Assembly (NCBI GenBank): GCA_964444825.1
Contig: CAYUIS010000025.1
Span: 1-45,617, forward strand
Direction: 5' to 3'
DNA length: 45,617 nt
Origin: CAYUIS01 sp964444825
GTDB lineage: Bacteria; Chloroflexota; Anaerolineae; B4-G1
Of the stretch, positions 1 through 7,745 are shown piece by piece (the first letter of the stretch is position 1; every line of letters begins with the position of its first letter). The notes under the pieces are model-generated. The model saw only the letters and a program-made list of their open reading frames with translations. It had not been told where the DNA came from and searched no databases. Position numbers and translations under genes: made by a program.

Positions 1-1554
1 GCCAGGGTCGTCCGGGACGGTGTCGAGATCGACGTGCCCGTGGCACAGGTACAGGTCGGAGACCTTGTCGTCGTGCGGCCTGGCGAGCGTTTCCCGGTGG
101 ACGGCGTCGTCATTGAGGGCTACTCGTCCGTTGACGAAAGCATGCTGACTGGCGAGCCGATTCCGGTGGACAAGAGCCGTGGCGACGAGATCATCGGCGC
201 GACGATCAACAAGCACGGGCTACTCAAGTTCGAGGCCACGCGAGTCGGCGCAGAGACCGCCTTGGCCCAGATCATCCGTTTGGTACAGGAGGCCCAGGGA
301 AGCAAGGCGCCCATCCAGCGGCTGGCCGATCAGGTAGCGAGCGTGTTTGTCCCCGTCGTGATTGGAATAGCCCTGCTCACCTTCGCCACGTGGTGGGTCG
401 TTGGCGGCGACTTTACCACGGCCATGATCCGCTTGGTGGCGGTGTTGGTCATCGCCTGCCCGTGTGCACTGGGGTTGGCGACCCCTACGGCCATCATGGT
501 TGGCACTGGCAAAGGAGCCGCCCTAGGCATCCTCTTCAAGAACAGTCAAGCGCTAGAGACTGCCCATCGCCTCCAGACGGTCGTTCTGGACAAGACGGGC
601 ACCCTTACCAAGGGGGAGCCATCCGTCACCGATATCATCACCGGCGACCAGGATCCTGAATCCCAAACCCGACTCCTGCGGCTAGCGGCCTCCGCCGAGC
701 GTGGCTCGGAGCATCCGCTGGGGCAATCGATCGTCGCCAAGGCCGACGCTGAGGAGGTCGCTCTGACCGACCCCCAGGAGTTTGAGGCGGTTCCTGGCCG
801 GGGCATACGAGCGCAGGTGGAGGGACACGCGGTGCTGGTCGGGCAACCAGAGTGGATCGACGCAGAGAGTGTCTCGTCGGGAGATCTGGCCTCCGAGGTG
901 GCGCGTCTACAGATGGAAGCAAAAACCGCCATAGTCGTGGCAGTTGACGGAGAAATGATGGGCGTGCTGGGTGTGGCCGACACACTCAAAAGCAGCTCAA
1001 TTGAGGCAGTATCACAGCTCCACGGGCTAGGGTTGGAGGTAGTGATGCTTACGGGCGACAACCGCCGCACAGCCGAGTCTATCGGCAATCAAGTGGGCAT
1101 CGATCGAGTCATAGCCCAAGTGCTGCCTGCCGAGAAGGCTGAACAGGTAAAGCAACTGCAATCCGGAAACCGTCTGGTCGCTATGGTCGGTGACGGTATC
1201 AACGACGCTCCAGCCCTGGCTCAAGCCGATGTCGGAATCGCGCTAGGCACGGGTACCGACGTGGCGATGGAGACAGCAGATGTAACCCTGATGCGAGGGG
1301 ACCTGCGGGCGGTGCCACAGGCGCTGGCCCTCAGCCAGGCCACGATGCGCACGATCAAGCAAAACCTGTTCTGGGCGTTTTTCTACAACGTGATACTGGT
1401 CCCAGTGGCGGCGGGCGTTCTGTATCCCCTGCCGTGGGAATGGGTACCGGACGTCCTGCGACAGCTTCACCCGGTACTGGCCGCCTTTGCTATGGCCTTC
1501 AGCTCCATCACGGTGGTCAGCAACAGCCTACGTCTGCGCAAAGCACAAATCTGA
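1..1554 (+). CDS. copA: Cu(+)-exporting P1B-type ATPase CopA, 5'-truncated
   Basis: This is the C-terminal 517 residues of a heavy-metal P-type ATPase; the frame is open to the first base, so the start and any N-terminal metal-binding domains lie outside the window. Visible parts in order are the actuator domain with TGEP, the intramembrane CPC metal site (CPCALGLATP), the phosphorylation loop DKTGTLT, the SEHPLG nucleotide-binding motif, the hinge GDGINDAP, and the last two membrane helices with FFYN and MAFSS. The CPC, YN and MxxSS set is the Cu+ (P1B-1) signature, so it should expel monovalent copper from the cytoplasm using ATP. No repressor or chaperone gene is visible next to it. A hairpin terminator follows the stop by 15 nt. 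The family call is firm; Cu+ over Ag+ or Zn2+ rests on the signature residues. Confidence 0.94.
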   Translation, partial: ARVVRDGVEIDVPVAQVQVGDLVVVRPGERFPVDGVVIEGYSSVDESMLTGEPIPVDKSRGDEIIGATINKHGLLKFEATRVGAETALAQIIRLVQEAQGSKAPIQRLADQVASVFVPVVIGIALLTFATWWVVGGDFTTAMIRLVAVLVIACPCALGLATPTAIMVGTGKGAALGILFKNSQALETAHRLQTVVLDKTGTLTKGEPSVTDIITGDQDPESQTRLLRLAASAERGSEHPLGQSIVAKADAEEVALTDPQEFEAVPGRGIRAQVEGHAVLVGQPEWIDAESVSSGDLASEVARLQMEAKTAIVVAVDGEMMGVLGVADTLKSSSIEAVSQLHGLGLEVVMLTGDNRRTAESIGNQVGIDRVIAQVLPAEKAEQVKQLQSGNRLVAMVGDGINDAPALAQADVGIALGTGTDVAMETADVTLMRGDLRAVPQALALSQATMRTIKQNLFWAFFYNVILVPVAAGVLYPLPWEWVPDVLRQLHPVLAAFAMAFSSITVVSNSLRLRKAQI

Positions 1555-1569
1555 GATTGTGTAAACGAC

Positions 1570-1595
1570 GGGGCCGCCTGGTGGGTGGCGGCCCC
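1570..1595 (+). terminator. Hairpin terminator after copA
   Basis: A perfect 9-bp GC-rich stem (GGGGCCGCC with GGCGGCCCC) encloses an 8-nt loop and is followed by a short T-containing run. It sits between the convergent ends of copA and the next gene, so it may act in both directions. Confidence 0.7.
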
Positions 1596-1636
1596 ATCCT
1601 TTGCCGTACACGCCCGAATCTCCGATTCGCAGAATC

Positions 1637-2527
1637 TCAGACTCCCAGGAAGTGCTCCCGCTGTTCTGAAGTGAGCAGGTTGAGCACGTTGGGGATCTCC
1701 ATCGCCTTCTCAGGCGGGACCCCTTCCAGGAAAGTACGCAGCGCCTGCGCTGCCTCCGTCGTGCTAGGATCCGCTTCCAGGGTAGTCAGGAACTTGCCCG
1801 CCTGGCCAACCGCCATCGAACCGATGAACTCGTCAATGGGCACGCCAAAGCCTTTCATCGTCTGGACCACCTGGCGAAGCGAGGCCACGGAGACCCCACG
1901 CGCCTCCAACTGCGGAGCGACATAATCGTTAAAGAACCTGGCGTCCAGAATAGACTGGCGTCCAGCCTCAGCGTCCCGCATCTCCTTCCAGAGACCCCGA
2001 CTCTTGACCAGACCCTCGATGACGCTGTGGGTCAGTTCCGTGCCGCCCCACCCGACGATGCCTGCCGTCATCGCCCAGTCAATCAGCGTGCCCACAGTAA
2101 AGTCATCCAAGATACCCCCAATACCGGCATTGAACAGCATCAGGTCGGGAGATGAGAACAGCACGTCAAAGCCCAGCAGGCGAAAAAAGCGCACGTTGGT
2201 CAGGCCTACCGCCACGATGGCGATCAGGGTCCCCAGCCAATGGGAGCGCACCTGCTTCTTCGAGATGTAGCCAGGAGCGGATTTGTCCGCTCCTGCGGGA
2301 TTGGGCCACTGGTTGGCGTTTTCCCACCGATCCCAGAACACCTCCAGCACCCGTTCAGTTAGCGTCGCGATGGCGACCAAAGGGGCCAGGGTGATCCACA
2401 GCACGTCCGCCGAGACGTCCCCGCCCTGCCCAAGTGGAGCCGTTTCACCTCTCGCCCACGCCACCGTCGTGGTAGCCGCCAGGAGAACCAGTACCCCTAA
2501 CACGATCTGAACACTTCGCCTTACCAT
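1637..2527 (-). CDS. Hypothetical membrane protein with signal peptide
   Basis: I do not recognise this 296-aa protein. It begins with a signal peptide or anchor (about residues 5-26, ending near AWARG). Two or three further hydrophobic segments follow: about 44-62, then 98-117 after a basic loop, and a Gly-rich weak one near 130-165. The C-terminal 110 residues are soluble, mostly helical in character, and start with the SILDARFFNDYVAPQL stretch. The start is supported by AAAGGAG eight bases upstream of the ATG. It is a single-gene unit, convergent with copA and separated from it by a hairpin. Nothing in the neighbourhood suggests a function. Confidence 0.75.
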   Translation of the reverse strand: MVRRSVQIVLGVLVLLAATTTVAWARGETAPLGQGGDVSADVLWITLAPLVAIATLTERVLEVFWDRWENANQWPNPAGADKSAPGYISKKQVRSHWLGTLIAIVAVGLTNVRFFRLLGFDVLFSSPDLMLFNAGIGGILDDFTVGTLIDWAMTAGIVGWGGTELTHSVIEGLVKSRGLWKEMRDAEAGRQSILDARFFNDYVAPQLEARGVSVASLRQVVQTMKGFGVPIDEFIGSMAVGQAGKFLTTLEADPSTTEAAQALRTFLEGVPPEKAMEIPNVLNLLTSEQREHFLGV

Positions 2528-2607
2528 TGCCCGAACTCCTTTCTCAACTATGGTGAATACCGAAAAGAAGCTGTAACGTTTTTGAATACTATGTGAGGCG
2601 AACGGAT

Positions 2608-2633
2608 CTCAGAGCGAGGAAAAGCGCTCTGAG
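2608..2633. repeat. 9-bp perfect inverted repeat in intergenic region
   Basis: CTCAGAGCG and CGCTCTGAG are separated by eight A/G-rich bases. There is no T tract on either side, so it is a poor intrinsic terminator; it could be an operator or a transcript hairpin upstream of the 1637-2527 gene. The rest of the 2528-2786 intergenic stretch shows nothing I can name. Confidence 0.5.
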
Positions 2634-2786
2634 CTAAAGTGGCCCGCCCACTAGTTATTCTGTCAGATACCTATTCGTTATGCGGCAACACTCGATAGGC
2701 GATTCGGTGTGCATCAAGTGTGTCGGTGACATTGGTCCTGAAAACACTCATCCGACGCTCCGTGATCAAACGACGGTGGGACAGTC

Positions 2787-4429
2787 CTAATCATCCAACC
2801 TGGGCAGGGAGAAAGCAAAGAGGCTCCCCTGGCCGATTTCACTGTCCACCGACACCTGCCCGCCAAGCTTCTCGACGATACGTTGTACGATAGAAAGCCC
2901 CAGCCCGTGCCCTTCGCCGCGAACCTGGTCGAGTTGTGTGAACGGGACAAACAGCCGAGCCTGGGCCTCGGATGAGATACCAGGACCGTTGTCGCGCACC
3001 CAGAAACGCACGTGCTCCCGTTCAGCCTCCCCGGCAGATTCGGGAGAGATCAGAACATGGTCAGCGCCAAGTTCCACCCGCGGCGGCTGGCCACCGTATT
3101 TGATGGCATTGCTGACATAATTGGCCCACACCTCTTCAACCCACGGACCGTAACCTAGCGCCTCTGGCCAAGACTCAGGCAGAATGATCTCGGCGTGGCT
3201 TTCCTCGATCATCCGAGCCAACCGATTCAGCGCCTCATCTACGACGGCTCCCATTTCCAGGGGTTCCATCGCGACATCTTTTTTGCGCGCGCCTGCCAAC
3301 AGGAGCAACTCGTCAATAATGCGGCTTATCTTGTTCGCACCCTGTGCAACCTCACTCAGAATCTCGTGCAAAAGCTCGTCTGGTAGCTCATCACAGGTTT
3401 CTTCCAGCATAGAGGCGTACCCGACGATCGTGGTCACGGGGCTCTTGAGATCGTGGGCCACGGTATGGGCAAAGGCATCCAGTTCTTCGTTGTGTGCTTG
3501 GAGCTGGATGGCGCGCTGCTGCAGCTCGACAGTACTCTGCTGGAGCTCTTGGAAGAACTGCGCACTCGAAATGGCGGCGGCGGCCAGAGGCGCCAACACC
3601 TCCATCCATGCCATATCCGCGGGAGAAAACGTTCCTCGCTTCTTGTTGACTATTTGAAGAACACCGGTGCTGGTTTCCCGCACAGACAGCGGCACGGTGA
3701 TCAGATCGCGGGTACGAAAACCAAGTTCTGCATCTACGTTCGGATTGAAGCGAGAATCAGCCTGTGCATCGGGCACCAGCACCGATCGATTGTGCAACAT
3801 CGCCCAGCCAGCGATGCCCCTTCCTGGGTCCATCTGCACTCCCACCAGGTGCTCTGCCGCCCGGCCGAAGGCTGCCCGACACTCCAGGCTTCCGTCCGGT
3901 TTCCGCAGCCAGATGGATGCATCCTCGGTGTCCATTTCGATCATAGTGATCTCCATGACACGTTCCAACACACGATCCAGATCCAGCGTGGACAGAAGGA
4001 TGCCCCCCGCTTCAACCAGGTGCTCCATTCTACGCTGCTGGAACCGTTCAGCCAACCTCCGCGCCGTAAGTGTCTTCACCCGGGCCAACAATTCGAGAGG
4101 CTGCACCGGCTTGAGCAAATAGTCATTTGCGCCGGCCTCCAAAACCGTCAATCGGGTCTCTACGTCGGGCTCTATGGTAAGGGCGATCACGGGTAGGAGC
4201 GCGAATTGCTCGTCGGTCCGAATACGACGGAGGAGATCCAGACCATCAACCTCAGGCAGGCTCAAATCGAGAATCAGCAAATCCGGCAANNNNNNNNNNN
4301 NNNNNNNNNNNNNNNNNNNNNNNNNNNNNNNNNNNNNNNNNNNNNNNNNNNNNNNNNNNNNNNNNNNNNNNNNNNNNNNNNNNNNNNNNTCCCCAGCTCT
4401 GGGTGTTGGGTCAAAACTCTTTCGCCCAT
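2787..4429 (-). CDS. Hybrid signalling histidine kinase (REC-GAF-HisKA-HATPase), gap-interrupted
   Basis: A receiver domain precedes a GAF sensor domain and a kinase core. After the gap the receiver shows the phospho-acceptor Asp in LILDLSLPEVDG and the Lys of LLKP. The GAF domain contains the AGWAMLHN region. A short coiled linker (about SSAQFFQELQQSTVELQQRA) leads to the H-box VAHDLKSP, N-box YVSNAIKYG, G1 DNGPGIS and G2 GHGLGLSI. It is likely cytoplasmic, since no membrane helix is visible. The 100-N gap removes most of the receiver's first half. The start is placed at ATG 4429: an upstream in-frame-looking ATG at 4496 lies inside the -35 box of a near-consensus promoter (4468-4496) and cannot be used. 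The true gap length, and so the frame across it, is unknown. The input signal and target are unknown. Confidence 0.85.
4290..4389. other. Assembly gap (100 N) inside the kinase gene
   Basis: Exactly 100 N is a conventional placeholder for unknown length. If translation starts at ATG 4429, the missing sequence must be 2 modulo 3 in length to join the receiver domain in frame. Confidence 0.95.
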
Positions 4430-4467
4430 AATCTACACCACTTTCCCCATCAGGCCGTTCAGTACCT

Positions 4468-4496
4468 AGTATATTGCATCTTGGCTCGAAAGTCAA
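4468..4496 (-). promoter_or_regulatory. Sigma70-type promoter of the hybrid kinase
   Basis: Read on the minus strand: TTGACT, 17-nt spacer, TATACT. Each box matches consensus at five of six positions. The predicted start of transcription is near 4461, about 30 nt before the proposed ATG at 4429. Confidence 0.7.
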
Positions 4497-4515
4497 AAAA
4501 AAACGACGCCCGATT

Positions 4516-4543
4516 TTGCAGTCCTCAAGACTTGTAGTACAAT
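4516..4543 (+). promoter_or_regulatory. Sigma70-type promoter of the MFS transporter gene
   Basis: TTGCAG, 16-nt spacer, TACAAT, followed by the ribosome binding site AAGGAGG at 4561-4567, seven bases before ATG 4575. It is back-to-back with the kinase promoter; the two -35 boxes are 19 bp apart. Confidence 0.55.
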
Positions 4544-4574
4544 CTCATAAGCCATCACCAAAGGAGGCTCAACT

Positions 4575-5888
4575 ATGCCATCAGAATCAGTCCGGCCTCA
4601 CAGCTATCGTCAGATCGTAAACGCCTGGTGCATGTACGACTGGGCCAACAGCGCTTTCGCCACCACAGTCATGGCGGCGGTGCTACCCACGTTCTACAGC
4701 GGGGTAGCCGGGGCAAACCTGAGACCGGTCCAGGCCAGCAGTTACTGGGGCTACACCAATACCGTCGCTATGCTCCTGGTCGCCTTCTCCGCGCCCATTC
4801 TGGGCGCCATCGCCGACCACAGCGGAACCAAGCGCCGATTCCTGGCAGGTTTTGCCGGAGTCGGCATCCTCTCTACATCGCTGCTGGTGTTGGTGAGCAC
4901 GGGTGACTGGCTATTAGCCTCAGCCCTCTACGTCCTGGGGCGGGCTGGCTTTGCCGGAGCCAACATTTTCTATGACTCTCTGCTGCCCCATATCGCTCAC
5001 CCCGACGAGATCGATCAGATCTCGACCAAAGGATACGCGCTCGGCTACCTCGGCGGCGGGCTATTGTTGGTCGTAAACCTGGCTTGGATTCTCAAACCAT
5101 CCTGGTTTGGCTTGCCGAACGCAGAGATCGCCTCCCGGCTGTCGTTCGTCAGCGTCGGCATCTGGTGGGCCGTCTTTTCCATCCCCCTGTTTCGTCGCGT
5201 ACCCGAGCCGCCCTCTGTACAGGAGGCAGGGGAGAGCACCAATCCGATCCGGGCGGCATTCCAGCGATTGGGACGCACGTTCCACGAGATCCGTCGCTAC
5301 CGGCAATTGCTCAGGTTTCTGATTGCCTACTGGCTCTACAACGACGGCATCGGCACCATTATGGTAATGGCCGTGATCTTTGGCACAGAGATTGGAATCG
5401 AGACAGAGGGTCTGATCGGAGCCATCCTTGCCGTGCAGTTCCTGGGCATCCCTTTCTCCTTCGCCTTCGGCTGGCTGGCGCGCCGGCTGGGGACAAAACG
5501 TTCGATCTTGCTGGCACTGGGTGTCTATGCGGTCATCTCTGTGGGTGGCTATTTTATGCAGACCGGCCTTCACTTCTGGATCCTGGCCTTCCTGGTGGCG
5601 ACGGTGCAGGGCGGAAGTCAGGCCCTCAGCCGGTCGCTCTTCGGGCGTATGGCCCCCAAGGCAAGAACAGCCGAGTTCTTTGGCTTCTACGACGTCAGTT
5701 CCAAGTTTGCCGGCATCGTCGGGCCGGCCCTGTTTGGCATCGTAGGCCAACTGACCGGTTCCAGTCGCCTGAGCATCGTCGCTCTCGTGGTATTCTTCCT
5801 CGTGGGTGGCGGGTTGCTCCTGGGAGTGAATGAGCAAGAGGGAATTCGCCTGGCAGAGGAGGAAAACCGGGCAGCAGGGCTGGCTTAG
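4575..5888 (+). CDS. MFS transporter, UMF1 / Atg22-like family
   Basis: This 437-aa membrane protein has about twelve helices. Its N-terminal block around WCMYDWANSAFATTVMAA is diagnostic of the UMF1/Atg22-like branch of the major facilitator superfamily. A typical MFS loop GWLARRLGTKRS is in the second half. The fungal relative Atg22 exports amino acids from the vacuole, but bacterial members have no settled substrate, so none is assigned. A strong AAGGAGG sits seven bases upstream of the ATG, and a promoter is visible at 4516-4543. Length is normal for the family. It is divergent from the hybrid kinase, which makes kinase control conceivable but unproven. Confidence 0.88.
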   Translation: MPSESVRPHSYRQIVNAWCMYDWANSAFATTVMAAVLPTFYSGVAGANLRPVQASSYWGYTNTVAMLLVAFSAPILGAIADHSGTKRRFLAGFAGVGILSTSLLVLVSTGDWLLASALYVLGRAGFAGANIFYDSLLPHIAHPDEIDQISTKGYALGYLGGGLLLVVNLAWILKPSWFGLPNAEIASRLSFVSVGIWWAVFSIPLFRRVPEPPSVQEAGESTNPIRAAFQRLGRTFHEIRRYRQLLRFLIAYWLYNDGIGTIMVMAVIFGTEIGIETEGLIGAILAVQFLGIPFSFAFGWLARRLGTKRSILLALGVYAVISVGGYFMQTGLHFWILAFLVATVQGGSQALSRSLFGRMAPKARTAEFFGFYDVSSKFAGIVGPALFGIVGQLTGSSRLSIVALVVFFLVGGGLLLGVNEQEGIRLAEEENRAAGLA

Positions 5889-5927
5889 CACCCTGGCCGT
5901 TGGGAGCCACCAGCCTTAATCCTTCAA

Positions 5928-6027
5928 TACATAGCACTTGTTCATTAATAACTTCACACTTTGGCACAGGAATCGGACGCAAAACAGCCGTAGAAGCACG
6001 GAGTTGTTTTTGAACAAGTACATAGCA
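5928..6027. mobile_element. MITE-like element: 82-bp insert with TIRs and 9-bp target duplication
   Basis: The perfect 9-bp direct repeat TACATAGCA occurs at 5928-5936 and 6019-6027. Immediately inside it are inverted ends CTTGTTCA (5937-5944) and TGAACAAG (6011-6018). Extending the ends inward gives about 14 matches in 17 positions. The 82-bp interior (5937-6018) has no gene. Direct repeats outside inverted repeats are the layout left by a transposase that makes 9-bp duplications. No transposase is in the window, so the element would be non-autonomous. Confidence 0.7.
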
Positions 6028-6030
6028 GGG

Positions 6031-6055
6031 CTTCGGCCTGAGGCTCAGCCCGAAG
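6031..6055. terminator. Hairpin between convergent MFS and sugar-kinase genes
   Basis: CTTCGG-c-CTG pairs with CAG-c-CCGAAG around an AGGCT loop, giving nine pairs and one C/C mismatch. It lies just before the convergent FGGY gene end. No clear T tract follows in either direction, so the terminator role is inferred from position. Confidence 0.45.
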
Positions 6056-6060
6056 GGCGC

Positions 6061-7620
6061 CTACTTGGGCGGATACCCCGTGATACGACGAATCTCCTCG
6101 TAGAAAGGTCGCAGCTTGCGATACATCTGCTTATAGACCCGCTGATACAGCCCTTCGTAGATGTGGTGCACGTCGGGGCGCGGCTCAAACGTATCCCGCA
6201 CCCGCGTCATTTCGGCCACCGCCGTCTCAAAGTCTGGATGCAGCCCCAAGCCCACGGCCGCGTCCATCGCCGCCCCCAGGCCTGAGGTCTCGTAAATGTG
6301 AGGCCGGCTGGCTGGTCGATTGAAGACATCCGCCGTTATCTGCATCGCGGCATCCGACTGAGATCCTCCCCCGGAGACCCGCACTTCGGTCGTGCGCACC
6401 CGCAACCGTTTCTGGGTCCGCTCCAAGCCTTCCCGCAGCGCATACGCCAATCCCTCCAGGATAGCGCGGTAGACGTGGGCTCGGGTATGCACGTCGCCGA
6501 AGCCAATAATGGCCCCCTTTGCCTCCGGCCCTGGGGACCGGAGACCGGGGGACCAGTAGGGCTGCAACGTCAGCCCCATCGAACCAGGCGGCACTGTCTC
6601 CACCAGTTGGTCAAACAGCTCCTCAGGCGTGCAGTCCAACTCATTGGCCCGCTGCGTCTCATATAGGCCGAACTCTTGTTTGAACCAACTGACCATCCAG
6701 TAGCCGCGGAATATCCCTATCTCCAGGTTATAAGCGCCAGGGACGGCACTGGGATATGGGGGGATGAGCGGGATTACCTCGACGTAGCGACGGCTGGTCG
6801 TATTGACCGTGGCGGTGGTACCGTAGGAGAGACAGGCGACGGAAGGCTCCAGGGCACCAGCGCCCAGCACCTCGCACGCCTTATCAGCGGCGGCAGCAAT
6901 CAAAGGCAGACCCATCGGAATGCCCGTCTCCTCAGCAGCCTGGTGAGTGATCTCACCCAGCGTTTCTGTGGGCGGGATCAGGTCAACCAGCAGCCGTTCC
7001 TCCATCGGCACCGCCTGCCACTTCCAGTCCCACTTTTTTGACCAGTTCAGCCCCTTGTAGTCAAAGGGTATGTATCCTACCTGGCAGCCCACACTGTCGA
7101 CGAAACGACTCACCAGCCGATAAGTTAGGTAGCCAGAGAGGAACATATACTTGTGCGTACGCTCCCATATCTCTGGTTGGACTGTTCGAATCCAATTGGC
7201 CTCCGCCTCGGCTTGGAGATAAGCGGCCGTTTCGGCCATCCCGCTCAAACGAAAAGCGAGTCCCCAAAGGCCGCCTATGCGCGGCAGTCCCTCAGTGCGG
7301 CGTTGATCGAGCCACACAATCGCCGGGCGCAGCGGCGTACCCCCGGCATCCACGTTGATCACCGTCGACCGCTGGGTGGTGAGGGCCACTCCAGCCACTG
7401 CCTCTTTGGGAACAAGACTCTCCTGCCATAGCCTTTGGCACGCTAAACACAGATGCTCCCAAAAGTACTCGGGGGCCTGCTCCGCCCAGCCGGGGCGTTC
7501 CGCACGGTAAGACTCGATGGGAATCTGCACTTTGTGGCTCAGGTTGCCACGGAGATCAAACAGCAGAGCACGGACCGACTGGGTACCACAGTCAATGGCA
7601 AGAACGTGATCTTTGGCCAT
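6061..7620 (-). CDS. FGGY-family carbohydrate kinase
   Basis: This 519-aa protein has the two actin-like domains of FGGY kinases, which transfer a phosphate from ATP to a sugar or polyol in the cytoplasm. The N-terminal nucleotide loop is AIDCGTQSVRALLFD. The second domain carries LSYGTTATVN and the family signature VSGGGSQSDAAMQITADVF. Overall it resembles xylulokinase-type members, but the substrate cannot be read from the sequence. The ATG is preceded by AAGGAGG only two bases away; no better start is nearby. It stands alone, with no sugar transporter or isomerase beside it. The length is typical for the family. Confidence 0.87.
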   Translation of the reverse strand: MAKDHVLAIDCGTQSVRALLFDLRGNLSHKVQIPIESYRAERPGWAEQAPEYFWEHLCLACQRLWQESLVPKEAVAGVALTTQRSTVINVDAGGTPLRPAIVWLDQRRTEGLPRIGGLWGLAFRLSGMAETAAYLQAEAEANWIRTVQPEIWERTHKYMFLSGYLTYRLVSRFVDSVGCQVGYIPFDYKGLNWSKKWDWKWQAVPMEERLLVDLIPPTETLGEITHQAAEETGIPMGLPLIAAAADKACEVLGAGALEPSVACLSYGTTATVNTTSRRYVEVIPLIPPYPSAVPGAYNLEIGIFRGYWMVSWFKQEFGLYETQRANELDCTPEELFDQLVETVPPGSMGLTLQPYWSPGLRSPGPEAKGAIIGFGDVHTRAHVYRAILEGLAYALREGLERTQKRLRVRTTEVRVSGGGSQSDAAMQITADVFNRPASRPHIYETSGLGAAMDAAVGLGLHPDFETAVAEMTRVRDTFEPRPDVHHIYEGLYQRVYKQMYRKLRPFYEEIRRITGYPPK

Positions 7621-7657
7621 ATCCTCCTTGTTTGCCCTCCCAAGAGGTACGCCCTAA

Positions 7658-7675
7658 GAATCTATCCCTAGATTC
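7658..7675. repeat. 7-bp inverted repeat upstream of the FGGY kinase
   Basis: GAATCTA, loop tccc, TAGATTC. It sits 38-55 bases upstream of the FGGY start on the minus strand, where it could be a leader hairpin or an operator. No promoter was recognised there. Confidence 0.4.
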
Positions 7676-7682
7676 GCTCAAA

Positions 7683-7721
7683 CCCCCGTCTCGGGGTGTC
7701 TTTCGCCCCCGAGGACGGGGG
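7683..7721 (-). terminator. Intrinsic terminator of the Ca2+-ATPase gene
   Basis: On the minus strand CCCCCGTCCTCGGGG pairs with CCCCGAGACGGGGG with one bulged base around a 10-nt loop, and is followed by TTTG. It lies 25 nt after the ATPase stop and upstream of the FGGY gene, separating the two. Confidence 0.7.
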
Positions 7722-7745
7722 GCTAGAGCAGTTTCAGGATAGGTA

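Noticed and set aside
7181..7200. tRNA T-loop-like TTCGAATCC
   Set aside because: No acceptor or anticodon stem around it; it is inside the FGGY kinase coding sequence.
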